From the NCBI GenBank assembly GCA_001414345.1, contig LLCB01000305.1, forward strand, positions 1 to 64,000: DNA of 64,000 bases, written 5' to 3'. Positions within the stretch are counted from its first letter, which is position 1, and every line of letters begins with the position of its first letter. Both the position numbers and the translations under genes were made by a program. Below the pieces are notes generated by a model. The model had not been told where the DNA came from. It ran no database searches and saw nothing but the letters and a program-made list of their open reading frames with translations. This DNA comes from Hymenoscyphus infarciens (taxonomy: Eukaryota > Ascomycota > Leotiomycetes > Helotiales > Helotiaceae). This document shows, one piece after another, positions 1 to 11,544 of this stretch.

Positions 1-606
1 CCCCGAACCCCACCTGGACAAACCCCCTCCCTCGTCTACCACAACGACAGTCCCAACCCCACACCCAAACCTCTTCCAGGACCACACCCACACCCACACC
101 CACGAAACCCGAAGCCCCCCCCCAATCCCGCAGATGACCCCGAATACATCCGCTCCTTGAAGGAAGCTGACTTCAAATTCTACGCAGACCGCCATCAACG
201 CGGGATAGCCGATATCCTAACCCGGTTTAGCAACATCGTCAAGGCCGTACCTATGCCTGACGCGAAGGATGATGCGGGGGACAAGGCAACAAGGGAGGTG
301 GCTGCTAGTAGGGGGTTTGTTATGGAGGCTGAGACTGCTGCTTTGGTGAGTTTGGTGGAGATGTTTGGGAGAGGCAATGTAGCGCAGATGAACGAAAGCT
401 AAGAAACATCACAGGTAAAAGCCGCAGAAGACCTCCTAAGACTCACCCGCGAACTCAAAGAACTCTGGCTCTTTGGTCCCCTTCGAGGAATCGGAGAAGG
501 CGAAGGAGAGGGAAAGATGGACGAAGACTCCGTAAAGGTTGGAGCTATGTTGGAGAATATTCTGCGAAAGGATACCGAGAACGAGGATTCCAAATTGGGG
601 TCATGA
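1..606 (+). CDS. MED22: Mediator subunit 22 (Srb6/Med22), 5'-partial
   Basis: Head-module Mediator subunit, which links transcription factors to RNA polymerase II in the nucleus. Exon A is open from the left edge to 345; an intron at 346-414 (GTGAGT...CACAG) leads to exon B, 415-606, ending TGA. The splice joins ETAALV to KAAEDLLRLTRELKELWLFG, which has the pattern of the yeast Srb6 C-terminal helix (a hydrophobic stretch, LTR, K-E-x-W-L). An acidic tail with VGAMLENIL follows. The region before about 120 is Pro/His-rich and in the same open frame, so the true start, or an upstream exon boundary, lies to the left or within it. The unspliced reading frame would stop at 402, so the intron is needed. 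The family call is from pattern memory, moderately strong. Confidence 0.75.
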
Positions 607-1022
607 TCGTATGCCCAGTATCTACGTTTGCTATCCGAATCGGGTCGTATGTCGCCTGGTCTTGACTACACACGAGTAGTCCGAGAGTCTGCTTATGGAG
701 AAGACGGAAAGGAAGAGCGAATTCGTGGTCAGTTTTCCTAGAATCATGGGTTGTCTGGAGACCTGATATATTTAGGCGTCGAGGTTGCATCAACATTGGT
801 CGGGGCGTTTGGAGGTTCAGGCGAACCGGGAAATGTACCGATACCCAAAGTATTCTAGACGAGAAAACGGTTGCAAGGCATTGCAGTTTTGAGAAACTCC
901 ATTCGTTTGTAGCCTCCTTGTCTGTCAGCACGTCATGTAAAGCTTACAGCCTAGGTTGGATCCTGCTGGATTTCACGAAGCCACCCACAATCAACCCACC
1001 ACCTGAACGTGGGGGCGATTCT
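607..1022. other. Intergenic region, no gene seen
   Basis: Spacer between the MED22 stop and the tail of the MmgE/PrpD pseudogene. A 128-codon antisense frame at 545-931 overlaps the MED22 end and shows no family features. No RNA gene or repeat was recognised. Confidence 0.6.
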
Positions 1023-1935
1023 CTATTTCCCTAGAATGAGATCAACTAATGTTTTCACATTTTCCAGTCTCTCCAGACCAAGAACCGCCTTTTCAATTTC
1101 CTTTCGTTTGTCAATATTGATCAGTCCTTCCGTCAAAGTTCTCCATTTAGTAATTATTTCGTCATTTGTGAGTAACGGGTCCACGCCTTTTGGGGCCGAA
1201 ATAAATTACACTGTCTCTGGTCTTCCATCTAGAAAATGAATCGTCATTCGTTGAAACCACATTGTGGTCTTGTCTTTGTCGAATTCGAGATTGTGTTTGC
1301 ACTGTATTTTGTTCATCCAAACCCAGAGTAGTTCGCTCTCAAGCTTTCCCATTGTGGACTGTGAAGGAAGAACTTGACCATCGACTATCTGGCTCGCGGC
1401 TGCAAATTTGGCACTCATTTGTGCTTCGGTGGGGTTAAGTGGTCGACGTAAATCCCAACCCCCCCTCTTGAATGCTGGCTCTGACATTTCCACCACTATG
1501 GCTCCAACAGAATCCAAGTCTACTAGCGCCAACGGAGTGGACTCTTGAATCGCCTTGATGCAATCTATCATTCCATGGGTTGCTGCCATTGAAGAGTATG
1601 GTTTGACGTTGATTTGGGCTATTTCCCAATCACGTTGCGGTGCGTATGTTGGATCCCTTTTTGAACCGGTCCCAAATGTGCTGAGAAACCCCCCAAAGGG
1701 TGTCTCGAGCATATCCTGGATTCCAGTGTAACCTTCTTGTGCCATAATTGCAGCAAAGAGTTCGTTCCTTGAAGCAAATCCGTGTTGCATTCTCTTCGCC
1801 ATACTCCCATGTTGAGCTGCCATAAGACCGCAAGCTTATGTATCTTCCATATTTTCAGTATCAAGATCCAGCAGCTTGCTAGCTGCAGCTGCAGAAGCTG
1901 CATGGCCGAAAATCATACCAGAATGCCAGCCACAA
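1023..1935 (-). pseudogene. MmgE/PrpD-family gene remnant (2-methylcitrate dehydratase / cis-aconitate decarboxylase-like)
   Basis: Intact relatives dehydrate or decarboxylate tricarboxylic acids. Read on the minus strand, one frame carries the family's landmarks in order: GWHSG then IFGHAASAAAASKLL (about 1935-1865), ACGLMAAQHGSM and KRMQHGFASRNELF (about 1835-1765), GGFLSTFG, a middle segment, RMTIHFLDGRPETV, then APKGVDPLLTNDEI and a C-terminal tail ending TAG at 1025-1023. Lesions: a TAA just before ACGLM, where several family residues also seem missing; a second TAA at 1208-1206, after PETV, with recognisable sequence continuing in the same frame; and no N-terminal part, since only about 300 of the usual 450-490 codons can be found. 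No splice sites remove these stops. Decay is by nonsense and deletion, not frameshift. Substrate specificity cannot be told. Confidence 0.75.
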
Positions 1936-2467
1936 ATAGTACAAGTACGGTACTGTGGACAGCACCAATAGAATACGTCAGACTCTCAGTATGCGTTCTA
2001 CGGGTAGGTAAAACCGGGTCGATTTTGATACCCTTGCATCGGATTGTCGAGAAAAGAGATCTCAAAAATACACTGTTTTCTTTCGTTGGTGTTCGGCTAT
2101 AGGGTTCCGGACTCCTGTGCCGGGTTCTAGTGCAAAGGCAGTGAAGATAGTGAGCTACGCCATCTGATATCAATCCGTGTTGAAAGGTCAGCGGCAAGGC
2201 TTATCCCAAGTTGAATCTATTTACTTGCTGATTGTCTTACAAGGAGTTAGCCTTGTGTTGACAACTCCACACAGAGACAGAGCAACAAGCAACAGTCGTT
2301 GTATCACCCAACCAATAGAATTTCACTAGAGTCCGAACAACACTTCATGCTTAGTACCGTGCTTTCCCCAAGTGACTAACCAAAAACATTTCTTCTCCAC
2401 CAAGTTCAAAACGACTGAAACCTCGAGGCTTATTCTCCAGCTTCCGAGTGCTCAAGAATCCACCCCC
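1936..2467. other. Intergenic region
   Basis: Lies between the broken MmgE/PrpD end and the methyltransferase stop. I looked for the missing N-terminal half of MmgE/PrpD in all minus frames and did not find it. A minus frame at 1913-2197 has no family resemblance. Confidence 0.5.
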
Positions 2468-3450
2468 TCAAACCCTAACGACATTGAAGAAAACTCGTCT
2501 CTCATCCTCACCAGTGAAGAACCGCTGCCTGGCCTCCCAATCCGGGCCTTGCTCTAACCTCCCCTTCTCCCTGGCAATTCTCTCCTCCTCGTCATACTCA
2601 GTGCGAACCTCGAGATCCAAATGCAGCTTCTTTCCAGCGCGAGTCCACATGTCTTTCATAGTCTCCCTACTATGTCTCCAAACAACCTTGTGTTCCCCGG
2701 GTTCACAAAGTGGAGGTTTCACAGTGAATTCCCCAGCGTTGATATTCCCAGTTTGAGTACCTACCACCATGGAACCTGGAGCCAGTCGTAGCATTTTAAG
2801 GATATTGATACATGCTTGCTCTTGCTCTGCAAGGCTCCAGATATGGAGAAACATAGTAGCATGAACAATATCCCACCCCCCTCTGCTTCTCACCAATCCA
2901 TCCTCCTTGTCCTCAGAAAATATATTTCCTGTAATGGAGTTTTCGGGACCGAAACGGTCGCTATCGCGGAATAGTTCGTAGCCCGCAGATTCAAAGCCAG
3001 ATACTAGATCTGCGCCGTATAGGGAAGAGATTGGAACACCATTATGTGCCAACTCGCGAAGAGCTTGACCTAAACAGGTACCCAAGTCTAGAAGTTTTGG
3101 GTTTCGAGAAGAAGAATCTTGGAGGATACGCAGGATATTGTCGTGCTCTGGATGCCGTGAGAGTCCAAGTTCCAAGAACCAGAATTCACCGATGCAAGGC
3201 CAGGGGAAGATGGACCATGCTAGTTTGCGCTCGAAGATAAATAGTTAGTACAGCTCAACTGGGTTAGGACTAGACACTTGAAACTAGGAACCGCGATCTG
3301 GCTTACAACTTCATATACATGGGCCTCCACCTCGAAAAGCTTGCGGATTTTTGGGTCGAGTTTGTTTTCGAGGGATGGTTGGTACCAGGGTAAATTGGTT
3401 GATTGAGCTCCATGGTTGGTTGGCAAGTTGATAATAGTTTCGGCGCTCAT
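2468..3450 (-). CDS. SAM-dependent methyltransferase, fungal secondary-metabolite type
   Basis: Two exons, 3450-3307 and 3229-2468, with a 77-bp intron (GTAAGC...TTCGAG), give 301 residues from ATG at 3450. The splice restores EVRKLAWSIFPWPCIGEFWF, a signature of the roughly 280-300-residue methyltransferases found in meroterpenoid and polyketide clusters. SAM motif I is LLDLGTCLGQ at about residues 94-103; later motifs include GADLVSGFE, WDIVHATMFLHIW and the LAPGSMVVG strand. Length and motif order look complete. The acceptor substrate is unknown. The only neighbour that might belong to a metabolic cluster is the MmgE/PrpD pseudogene downstream; no synthase gene is in view. Intact frame and ordinary codon use suggest it is functional. 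Confidence 0.85.
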
Positions 3451-3726
3451 TTTTAGTGGTTTGTTTGAAGTAAGCCGTTTCTAGATATTTCCAAGTGGGA
3501 GGTTTCGAAAGTGGTCAAGTTATCATGTAGAAAAGAATGTGGAGTGTGATGAAGAGGTATATAAGCTTTGTGTTCATCCACGTAATACCAACCAACTACC
3601 GGCTATGTTGAGGTCAGATAGATGACAACCAATACAAGAAAGAAAACCGGACATCAATCGTTGTGAAGATATCAGCCTATGAAAGTAGAAGGCTAGTATT
3701 CACAATAAATTGATTCGTCCCACAAT

Positions 3727-6700
3727 TCATCCACTAACATCCACAAACCGATATCCCTCCATAACCGGAGTTCTCATACCCCCAACTCCATCTCCTCCCT
3801 TCCCCAAACAAAAAGCCCAAACCGCATCCCCGCCCCCTCTCTCCAATCTCTCCTTCACATCCCCCCTCCCCCAAACCACCTCCCCAAGAACTTCAAGAAT
3901 CTCATCAACCATCCTCTCATCCACCTCCACAAACTCCACAACATCACAAAGCAACCCAATAACAGCCTCCCATTTCCTAGCAGCCTCAGTATATATCCCT
4001 CTAGCCCCAGCCCCCGATCTCCCTCTCTCCTTGGCATTTGCAAGAGAAGTTGTTTTAGCGAGTGAAATGATGGAAGACCAATGAGTCCGGATACGGGTAT
4101 TGAGGAAGCTGCCGGCTTGTTGACAGAGGATGGAGATGGTGTGGATACTATTTATACAGACGTATGATGACTCGTCGTGTAGCAAGGGGATGAGAACTGG
4201 CCAGACGTCATTTACTAAAGGTAGAAACGAATCCGGAGTTTGTGAGAGGGAGGGTGCTGCTGTAGCGATTAAGCCGAGGAGCTTGGTGCGGAGATGGGGC
4301 GAGGGTGATGTGAGATAATGCTGAGAAAGTATAGTAATGTTTTTGAGAAGGGTGTAGGTTTTTGTTGGAGGGGGAGCAGCGATTTCTTGTGGTGGTGGAG
4401 GTGCTTCTTCATCTTCTTTTTCGGAGTCAGAATCGGAGGGAGGTTTGTTGCGTGCTTCTACTTCATCGAGGAGTGTGGCTGCTGATTTCCAAGGCTTTTG
4501 GGGTACCTCTCCATGAGGGAGGATTTCCGAGTCCGTACTGGAGTTTTTGAGAAGAGCGATTATGTCCGAGATCGTAGGGACCGGAGCTGTCTCTCTGTTG
4601 TGACTTATAGAAGGCGTGTTTGGAATTCGGAGTTGGTCTGACTTTGCTCCTATCTTGACAATCTCATCAAGAACTGAAAAGAGCACATCGACGAGATTTT
4701 GATATCCATGAAAATTATCCAGAGCAGCAAATATAGAACCAACGACATCATCAAGATAAAGAAGTAATGAAGGACCTGACAAGCGAAGCATCATGACAAG
4801 TACTTGAGGCGCCCGAGGAGAAATATCGAATGTGTTTAGTCGTAGTGAAATGGCATTGACCATATAATCCACATTATCCACAATCAGAGCGCTTGCATTG
4901 GGATAACCGCAAGATTTCGAGATGACATTGATGCAGGTTATGGCATGCTCTCTCAATCTAACATTCGGTGATCCAAGAAGTTGTGCAATCGGGTATAGTG
5001 TATCTATAAGCTCTGGACGAAAGTCTTCCTTTAGATGCATGGCTCTTTCAGCTACGACTTCTAAAGCAGTAGCTTGCATGCGCCAATCGTATCGTTCTCC
5101 ATCACTAATCGTAAGAATCGACTGAGAATAAGACACCAGCTCCTCGCTCATCGCCTCTTGTTCATCAGACAATGTAAGAGCTGAATCAAAAAATTCATCA
5201 ATATCTTCATTTTGAGAAGATGCAGCTTTCAAAATTTGAAAAGATAACCAGTATGCAGAGAGAAGGCTAGGACCAGTCGCACCACGAACATACTCAAGCA
5301 TCTCACTAGCCATTTTAATTTGTGTCTCTGGTGTTCCAAGATTGGCGACCAATCGTGAGAGACTATTTCTAGTCTTCTTTTGGCTTTCTTCGCCCATAAT
5401 CAAGGGGGAAAACTGAGTGGAAAGAGAGTTCTCAGTAACCAAAGTCATCGCTGCTTGACTATCCAGGTCGAATCCTGCTTCCTCTAGACCTGCTCGAGAT
5501 TGCGAGGACTCGAGGGTGACAGTGATACTGTCTCTCAAAGAACTTGCCAGAGCATCTTCGAGAACAGTAGACTCCGAACTAAGACCCTTCAGCAGAGAAC
5601 TTGCTCTTTGAAGTTGACTTAAAGCATCATGTTTGGCCGACTCGTCATTGGCTTGCATTATACGGGGCAAACTAGTTACCCAGTTATATGCAATGTTCTT
5701 GACCAGTTCACCGATATCAGGATGAATGGTAGCAAGATCCGTAAGCGTTGTTCCTCGTGTCATCAAATCCTGCTCTGTATCCACCCCATCCAAAATCATG
5801 CTAGTTTCCACTAGCAGGGAAGCTGATTCGGATAATGTATCGTGACACTCGTCTAAGATGGTGAGACAGAATTTCTTGAGAGCTGTACGAAGATCTATCG
5901 CCTCGTTCTTGCGCAATCTTATGACATTGGAGAGAGCGAGCTTGATCTGACTGGTAGTTGCTTTGAGCCAGGACTTGGTAAAAACTTTCTGCTCGTTGAC
6001 ACTTGGTGGGGCTGCTTTGGAGGACTGGTCCTCAATTCTTATAGTCCTCGTTCGAACATCACTTAATATAGACGTTAGGACATTCTGTAAAACCCCCAGC
6101 GCAGAAATGAGGGTCTTCCGGGCCCTTCTAGATGCGGTTCCTGGCATAAGTGTCTTGGTAAGAGCCGATATCGTTCCAGGAAGGAAAGTTGCCAGAGCTT
6201 GCAAATCTTTGATGCTTTTCCACGCAGCTTGCAAAGCACTCAAAGCTTCCAGTTGTACATCGACTGATGCTCCCTCCGCGATTCCTTCCAGAATCACCGT
6301 CATACAATGACCCAGAGCTGGAACCGTCCCGGTCTCTACCAACGCAGCAGCTCCCCCAGGCGTATGTCCCATGCCATTAAACAGCGCAGCAAGTGCTCCA
6401 TATGCCGCCGTTTTGATTTCCTCCGGTATTGATTGCGGTTGATCCGGTGGTCCCCCCGCCACGAAAGCCAACAAGATCAAAAGCTGTTTGGCCAAATCCA
6501 ACGGCACATTCTTACTCCATCCGAATTCCAAAAGTATCCTCAAACATTTGACAGTCAATTCCGACAGACGATCCGTATATTTGTTCTTCTTCTTGAGCAT
6601 CGAGGACAACGGGAAGAAGACATACTCCGCCAGCCGCTCGTCGAATGCGCCATCGGTTCGTTGACAATGTTTTTGGAGTGTAGATAGGAGCTGATTCGTA

Positions 6701-6891
6701 CATGTTATCAGGGTATTTGTACTGACGGGGGTTCCGTCGTCTTTGATGGCGAGCTGGCTGAGTTCGACGCATCGAGGCTTGAGCTGGTGAACTGGTCAGG
6801 AACTTCGGTGACGGACTTCTTACTTGGGAGGGAAAAGAATACTTACGATTTGAAAGAGCTCATTTCTCGCAGAGCGAACTCCGTTATCCAT
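3727..6891 (-). CDS. TTI1: TELO2-interacting protein 1 (Tti1), HEAT-repeat protein
   Basis: Scaffold of the TTT complex (Tel2-Tti1-Tti2), which with Hsp90 matures PIKK kinases such as TOR, ATM/Tel1 and ATR/Mec1. Exon 1 is 6891-6847 (15 codons), the intron is 6846-6784 (GTAAGT...ACCAG) and exon 2 is 6783-3727, giving 1033 residues. The join reads NELFQI-LKPRCVEL, followed by FDERLAEYVFFPLSS, the N-terminal Tti1 signature. Helical HEAT-like repeats fill the protein, with an acidic linker (DSDSEKEDEEAPPPP, around residue 780). The conserved C-terminal Tti1 segment is WPVLIPLLHDESSYV...ISILCQQAGSFL. An in-frame ATG at 6924 would add 11 residues, but 6891 has the better context (purine at -3, G at +4). 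The 5' ends of TTI1 and the POL4 stop lie about 260 bp apart. Confidence 0.88.
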
Positions 6892-7153
6892 GATGGCGGC
6901 GGACGGTGCATCATCGCAGCGCATGCAGCCTTGTGTTGTTGAAGTGTGTTTGGCAGGCAAGGCTGAGAGGAAAGAAATGACCGGGGTGCCGGGGTTTTAA
7001 AATGGGTTCGGCTTTAATTATTCGGCGTTAGTGTCCCCACAGGTCTGCTATTAATGATTGGCGTCTTTATTCAAAATGGGTCTCAACGCGGGATCACCCG
7101 TAGGTAGCCAGCCAGCTAACTAGCTAATGATTATGATGAGCCTCCAAATCAAA

Positions 7154-9016
7154 TCAGTCTGTACATCTTTCCGTCGGCTCTCTCCATTCCAAATTCAACC
7201 CCTTGAAGACCAACTTCTCCTTGGTCAACAAATCCTCTCCCCCCTTCTCCAAATCTACCCACGAACCATCTACCAAGTTTCTCACCCCACTGCTGTCAAA
7301 TTTCCATTTCAATTCGCCTCTTGTATATGCTCTCAAGTCTCTCTCGAACATCGTGCCCCCAGTCCATCCAATTACTGCGCAACCAGCAGTCTTCCAAGGG
7401 GAAACAATGATATCCACTCTCCTATGCGGATTGGGATTCTCAGCATGTGGGTTGTATCGGAGATCCTCGGCTTTGGTCGGCCAGTCTTGTTTTTGCATGG
7501 CCACGAAAGCCTTGTCGAGAGTATCGAAGCCGCTTCCGGGAGTGCTTGAGTTTCCTCTTGAAAGCAGAGTCTGTTGATCTCTCTCGCTGTTCGTTGTGGA
7601 GAGTCTCAGCGTGTGTGTAACACTAAGAGTCTTGTCATTTTCCAAGCTATGAAGGAGGTGTTCATCGAGGAAGAATTTCGTGACCGCCTCGTCAGGGTGA
7701 CTCAAAATCACATCAACATCTCCAGAATCGTCCTTCCCGCGTCTATAGCCCCCACATATCACCATCTGCCAACCATGCTGGATTTGGTTGGCATGGTTCA
7801 AAATGTGGTTTGCGATTTCTTCCACTTCAGTTCGTGGGATCCGCATGGCGAACTGGTCATAGAATTTGGTGCCGATTTGCTGAGATCTAGTCAAAGAGTC
7901 CCATCCATACTGGACAACGTCGGCCAGATCTCGCCATCCCTTGTTGTAAAACTCTTTGGCCCCTTTTTCACCCACATCGTAAATTCCATTGAAGATATCA
8001 AGGGCGCGGAACCTCGCATCATCCTTGATGTCGTCAACTTGCTGAATCCGACCAGTTTCATTCCATTCACGAAACAGCTCCGTTGTCGTATCACCGCAAC
8101 CTCTGATGCTATGGATTTCTTGCGTGGACTTTAGAGGATAAGGATAAGATGCAAGAGCTGCAATAGCTTTGTTATATGCACGAGGCCCGTGTCTGTGGCC
8201 GACTTCATCCTCGCCTTGCAGAGTACGAGCTGTTTTAATTATCCTCAACTGAGCAATAAAGGCATCGTTCGGTGTTTGGGAGAAGCAAGGGCGTTGGCAG
8301 CAATAGTTTGCCTTCATATAATCGGGTAACGGGGGCAAGTTGGCCATGTATTCGTGGTCCTCGGTTGTTTCCTGAATCAGGTGTGCTGGGAGATGCTGAG
8401 GTGGGCGCGTTTGATTTTCGGATCTGGCTCTTTTGTGTTTGTGTAAAGTGGTTGGGGGAGGCATTTCGTCGGCTTTTGCGCGGGCAAGAATATCTGCATC
8501 AGAGTCCTGTTTCCTTTTACCAAGAACAGGCTGTGTTTGAGGTTCCACCACCGAGGTGATTCTCCCCTGATAGACCAAATACGCAGTCACTGGAAGTAAC
8601 TTTCCTGCTTTGAGCGAATCGGTATACCAGTCGAGTTTGAGAACTCTGATCGTTTTACCACTGTCCTTTTCTTCTGTCTGGGTTTGGTGGGTAGAAGCTG
8701 AATCAGAATCATTTTCTGTCTCTGTGTCGGAAGCCAGGTTGATGACATCCTTCCCATCATCATCCTTCGTCACCTTTAGTCGTTTTCGAGGACGAGATGA
8801 TGTTTGGCTATCATCATTTACCACCTCTTCCGTGTACAAACCCAAATGTCGAAGGTCACTTTCAGCACGACGGGGGCTCTTGGTTTTCCCAAGCACCAAG
8901 TCTGCCTGGTTGATCTTGCGAACAGTATTAATCTTCCGTTCCCATTCCTGAAGTTCTTTTGGTTTTCGCTCAAAGCCAACTTTGAGAAGGTAAATGCGTG
9001 GAAATGGCAGCGCCAT
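7154..9016 (-). CDS. POL4: Family X DNA polymerase (Pol4 / Pol lambda-like)
   Basis: Gap-filling polymerase of non-homologous end joining and base-excision repair. Single exon of 620 residues from ATG at 9016. N-terminal BRCT-like region: FPRIYLL (5-11), ADLVLGK (38-44), IRVLKLDWYTDSLKAGKLLP (123-142). A disordered linker with DSDADILARAKADE (171-184) follows. The 8-kDa and fingers part spans about 248-345, with the helix-hairpin-helix FNGIYDVGEKGAKEFYNKG near 342-360. The palm has GGYRRGK (422-428) and GDVDV with metal-binding D433 and D435; the third aspartate is in RRVDII (D534). The nucleotide-pocket loop reads IGWTGGTMFERDLR (549-562). The C-terminus has the family's GL-x-x-x-REP-x-ER ending. 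All three catalytic aspartates are present. BRCT plus Pol X architecture fits fungal Pol4, and length is typical. Confidence 0.92.
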   Translation of the reverse strand: MALPFPRIYLLKVGFERKPKELQEWERKINTVRKINQADLVLGKTKSPRRAESDLRHLGLYTEEVVNDDSQTSSRPRKRLKVTKDDDGKDVINLASDTETENDSDSASTHQTQTEEKDSGKTIRVLKLDWYTDSLKAGKLLPVTAYLVYQGRITSVVEPQTQPVLGKRKQDSDADILARAKADEMPPPTTLHKHKRARSENQTRPPQHLPAHLIQETTEDHEYMANLPPLPDYMKANYCCQRPCFSQTPNDAFIAQLRIIKTARTLQGEDEVGHRHGPRAYNKAIAALASYPYPLKSTQEIHSIRGCGDTTTELFREWNETGRIQQVDDIKDDARFRALDIFNGIYDVGEKGAKEFYNKGWRDLADVVQYGWDSLTRSQQIGTKFYDQFAMRIPRTEVEEIANHILNHANQIQHGWQMVICGGYRRGKDDSGDVDVILSHPDEAVTKFFLDEHLLHSLENDKTLSVTHTLRLSTTNSERDQQTLLSRGNSSTPGSGFDTLDKAFVAMQKQDWPTKAEDLRYNPHAENPNPHRRVDIIVSPWKTAGCAVIGWTGGTMFERDLRAYTRGELKWKFDSSGVRNLVDGSWVDLEKGGEDLLTKEKLVFKGLNLEWREPTERCTD

Positions 9017-10208
9017 GTTCCCTAGCGCCGAAGCCGGTCACGGTGGGGTGGTATGCTCGCAAAGGAAGCGTTCTTTGAGGACGATTAGCAAGTAGGAGTT
9101 GAAATGAGAACTCAATCTACCTGGTGTTCTTTCTTGCTATTCATACTCGGAGGTGATGTTATGTTTTCTGATTTACAACTCAGAAGTCGCTGCAGTGGAG
9201 ATGGTGAAGCAAAAAAGAAGTCACGAGGAAAAATGGTGACGATGTCTTGATTATGTAACATTACTTGGCATTGATAAGAGAGGAAGCAGACCAAATATCC
9301 CCATCCACATATCCCTCATAGTCGAGTTAATTCTTGGAGTGTCAAAAGCCTCAATTGTCCTGCCAGGAATCTAGGTAAGAATTTTTCCAAACCAACAAAC
9401 ACATCAACGTGACTGAGTCGTAAGTGAATTTAGCTTCTAGCCGAGGTACCGTCTTTGTCCGATTCGGCACTCCTTCCCCGCAAAATCACAAGCCGAAGTG
9501 AAGCAGGGCAGGGCAGGGCAGACCTACGACCAACGTCACTACTCGCAACAACCACCCTGCAAGTTCAATTCAGCATGTGCTCAAGCACATTAAAACAGAG
9601 CATCCATGGTCCTGGCAAGTGTCAACCAATTATCTATCTATCCGAGATCGGGTGATCTCTCAAACGCCCTCCCAAGCTTGCCAGGTTGCCAGGCGTCTGA
9701 GAACTTAGAAGGCGGCGCCTCCATTTGCCCGAGCTAAAGAAGATGAATCTCAGCAAGTGCAAAGTCCGGTTCCGCATGTCCCTTTATCCCTTTCTCCCTT
9801 ACCACTAGTTTCCCAGCTGAACGGACACACCCAAAGACCCTTGCCAAAATTGGCATAAGGGCTAGAGGAATGCTGCGGTTAGAGAGGGATGGACGACTGG
9901 ACCGCGGGTCGCTTTCGGGAGAGGCTGCTGCTATTTACACTTCCCCCAAGTAGGAGTCAGAGCCACTAACATAACACCACCGAGGGTAGCGGATCAACTT
10001 CTTCCTTTCGTTCTGTTCTGCTTCCTCTCTTCCTATACATTGAACTGGATTCTGCTGCTGCTGTTGAACTCAGACTGCTTACTTCTTGCACATTCCTGTT
10101 ATTATATCCTTACTTCGAGCTTCTCTATTGGCATTGGAACGTGGTGGTTTGAGGGGAAGACAAGTGCTTTTGTCTCATACATCTGCCAGGCGCATATATC
10201 CATTCAAG
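9017..10208. other. Intergenic region and SFC1 promoter/leader
   Basis: About 1.2 kb separating the divergently transcribed POL4 and SFC1. It has a short GGGCA tandem repeat at about 9508-9522 and a pyrimidine-rich leader at about 10000-10036, a common fungal promoter feature. The frame of the SFC1 start codon is open for some distance upstream but contains no ATG, so I do not extend the gene. No RNA gene seen. Confidence 0.5.
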
Positions 10209-11544
10209 ATGGCTTCCAAAAATGGTGTAAACGGCAAGAAACCGACATCTGCTGCGACGAATCTGATAGGTATTTCCCTCAAGTATTTCCCATAACTTAC
10301 TGCCGCTAACACCCAATTCTCAGCTGGCGGAACCGCAGGCATGATGGAAGCACTCGTATGCCATCCCCTCGGTTCGTTCACTTGCCTCTTTCTCCTCTTT
10401 TATCTGCAAACTAATTTGTAGAACCACAGATACAATCAAAGTACGAATGCAACTTTCCACCCGAGCCCGAGCGAAAAATGCCCCCAAACGCGGTTTCGTA
10501 AAGACGGGCATGGAAATCGCACGAAAAGAAACACCCTTAGCATTATACAAAGGACTCGGTGCCGTAATGACGGGTATCGTTCCCAAGATGGCAATAAGAT
10601 TCACAAGTTTCGAAGCCTACAAGCGGATGTTGGCAGATAAACAAACAGGTGTCGCGAGTGGGAAATCTACATTTCTTGGTAAGCCAATAAACATCCCATC
10701 ACCGGAATATTAGGAAATCACATCTACTAACACAATTGAAAACAGCCGGTCTAGCAGCAGGAGTCACAGAAGCAGTGGCAGTAGTAAACCCCATGGAAGT
10801 AATCAAAATCCGCCTCCAAGCCCAACACCACTCCATGGCCGACCCCCTCGACATCCCCAAATACCGCAACGCAGCACACGCCCTCTACACCGTCATAAAA
10901 GAAGAAGGCTTTTTCGCCCTCTATCGCGGTGTCTCTCTCACCGCTTTACGACAAGGTTCCAACCAAGCTGTGAATTTCACCGCTTATACCAAGTTTAAAG
11001 AGATTTTACAGGAGTATCAAGGACTTGATGGGTTGGATGCTATTGGGGGGACGAAGAACTTACCGAGTTATCAGACTACGGTTATTGGGCTTGTGTCGGG
11101 GGCTATGGGACCGTTGAGTAATGCGCCGATTGATACTATTAAGACGAGGTTGCAAAAAACGCCGAAGGGGGTGGGTGAGACGGCTTTGGGGAGGATGGTT
11201 GCTATTGCTGGGGAAATGTTTAAGTGAGTTTTCTCCACTTTTCCCCTGTCCCCTCCTCATTCTCTGAAATTTTTAGAGGAAGATTGGTCTAGTGGACCGA
11301 ATGCGAGAAATTATCCTCGACCCCGACCCAGTTGACCTTCAAGTTGGGGGAAAGAAGTAAAGACGATATTCTAACAACTCTCGAAAACAGACAAGAAGGA
11401 TTTCACGCTTTCTACAAGGGGATCACACCTCGGATTATGCGTGTGGCACCCGGTCAAGCGGTTACCTTTACCGTTTACGAATACCTGAAAGATAAATTAG
11501 AGCATTCTACTGTGCCTTTCGTTGGTGGAAAGTATGAGGAATAA
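10209..11544 (+). CDS. SFC1: Mitochondrial succinate-fumarate carrier
   Basis: Inner-membrane antiporter that brings cytosolic succinate from the glyoxylate cycle into mitochondria in exchange for fumarate; needed for growth on acetate or fatty acids in yeast and Aspergillus. Five exons: 10209-10269, 10324-10371, 10430-10678, 10746-11223, 11391-11544, all GT-AG, the last intron with CTAAC 16 nt before its AG. Total 329 residues. Each third carries the carrier signature: HPLDTIKVRMQ (34-44), NPMEVIKIRLQ, and APIDTIKTRLQ. The stretch RKETPLALYKGLGAVMTGIV and PKMAIRFTSFE are typical of the Sfc1/Acr1 branch rather than citrate or ornithine carriers. Length is typical; three repeats imply six membrane helices. 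No ATG lies upstream in frame, so 10209 is the start. Confidence 0.93.

Noticed and set aside
545..931. 128-codon minus-strand frame as a gene
   Set aside because: Overlaps the supported MED22 3' exon antisense and has no family resemblance.
6892..6924. Upstream in-frame ATG of TTI1 at 6924
   Set aside because: Weaker start context than ATG 6891 and no conserved residues in the added 11; kept as an alternative only.
10040..10309. Extended N-terminus or upstream gene before SFC1
   Set aside because: These frames begin at non-ATG codons and run through the first SFC1 intron; the spliced model from ATG 10209 gives a complete carrier.
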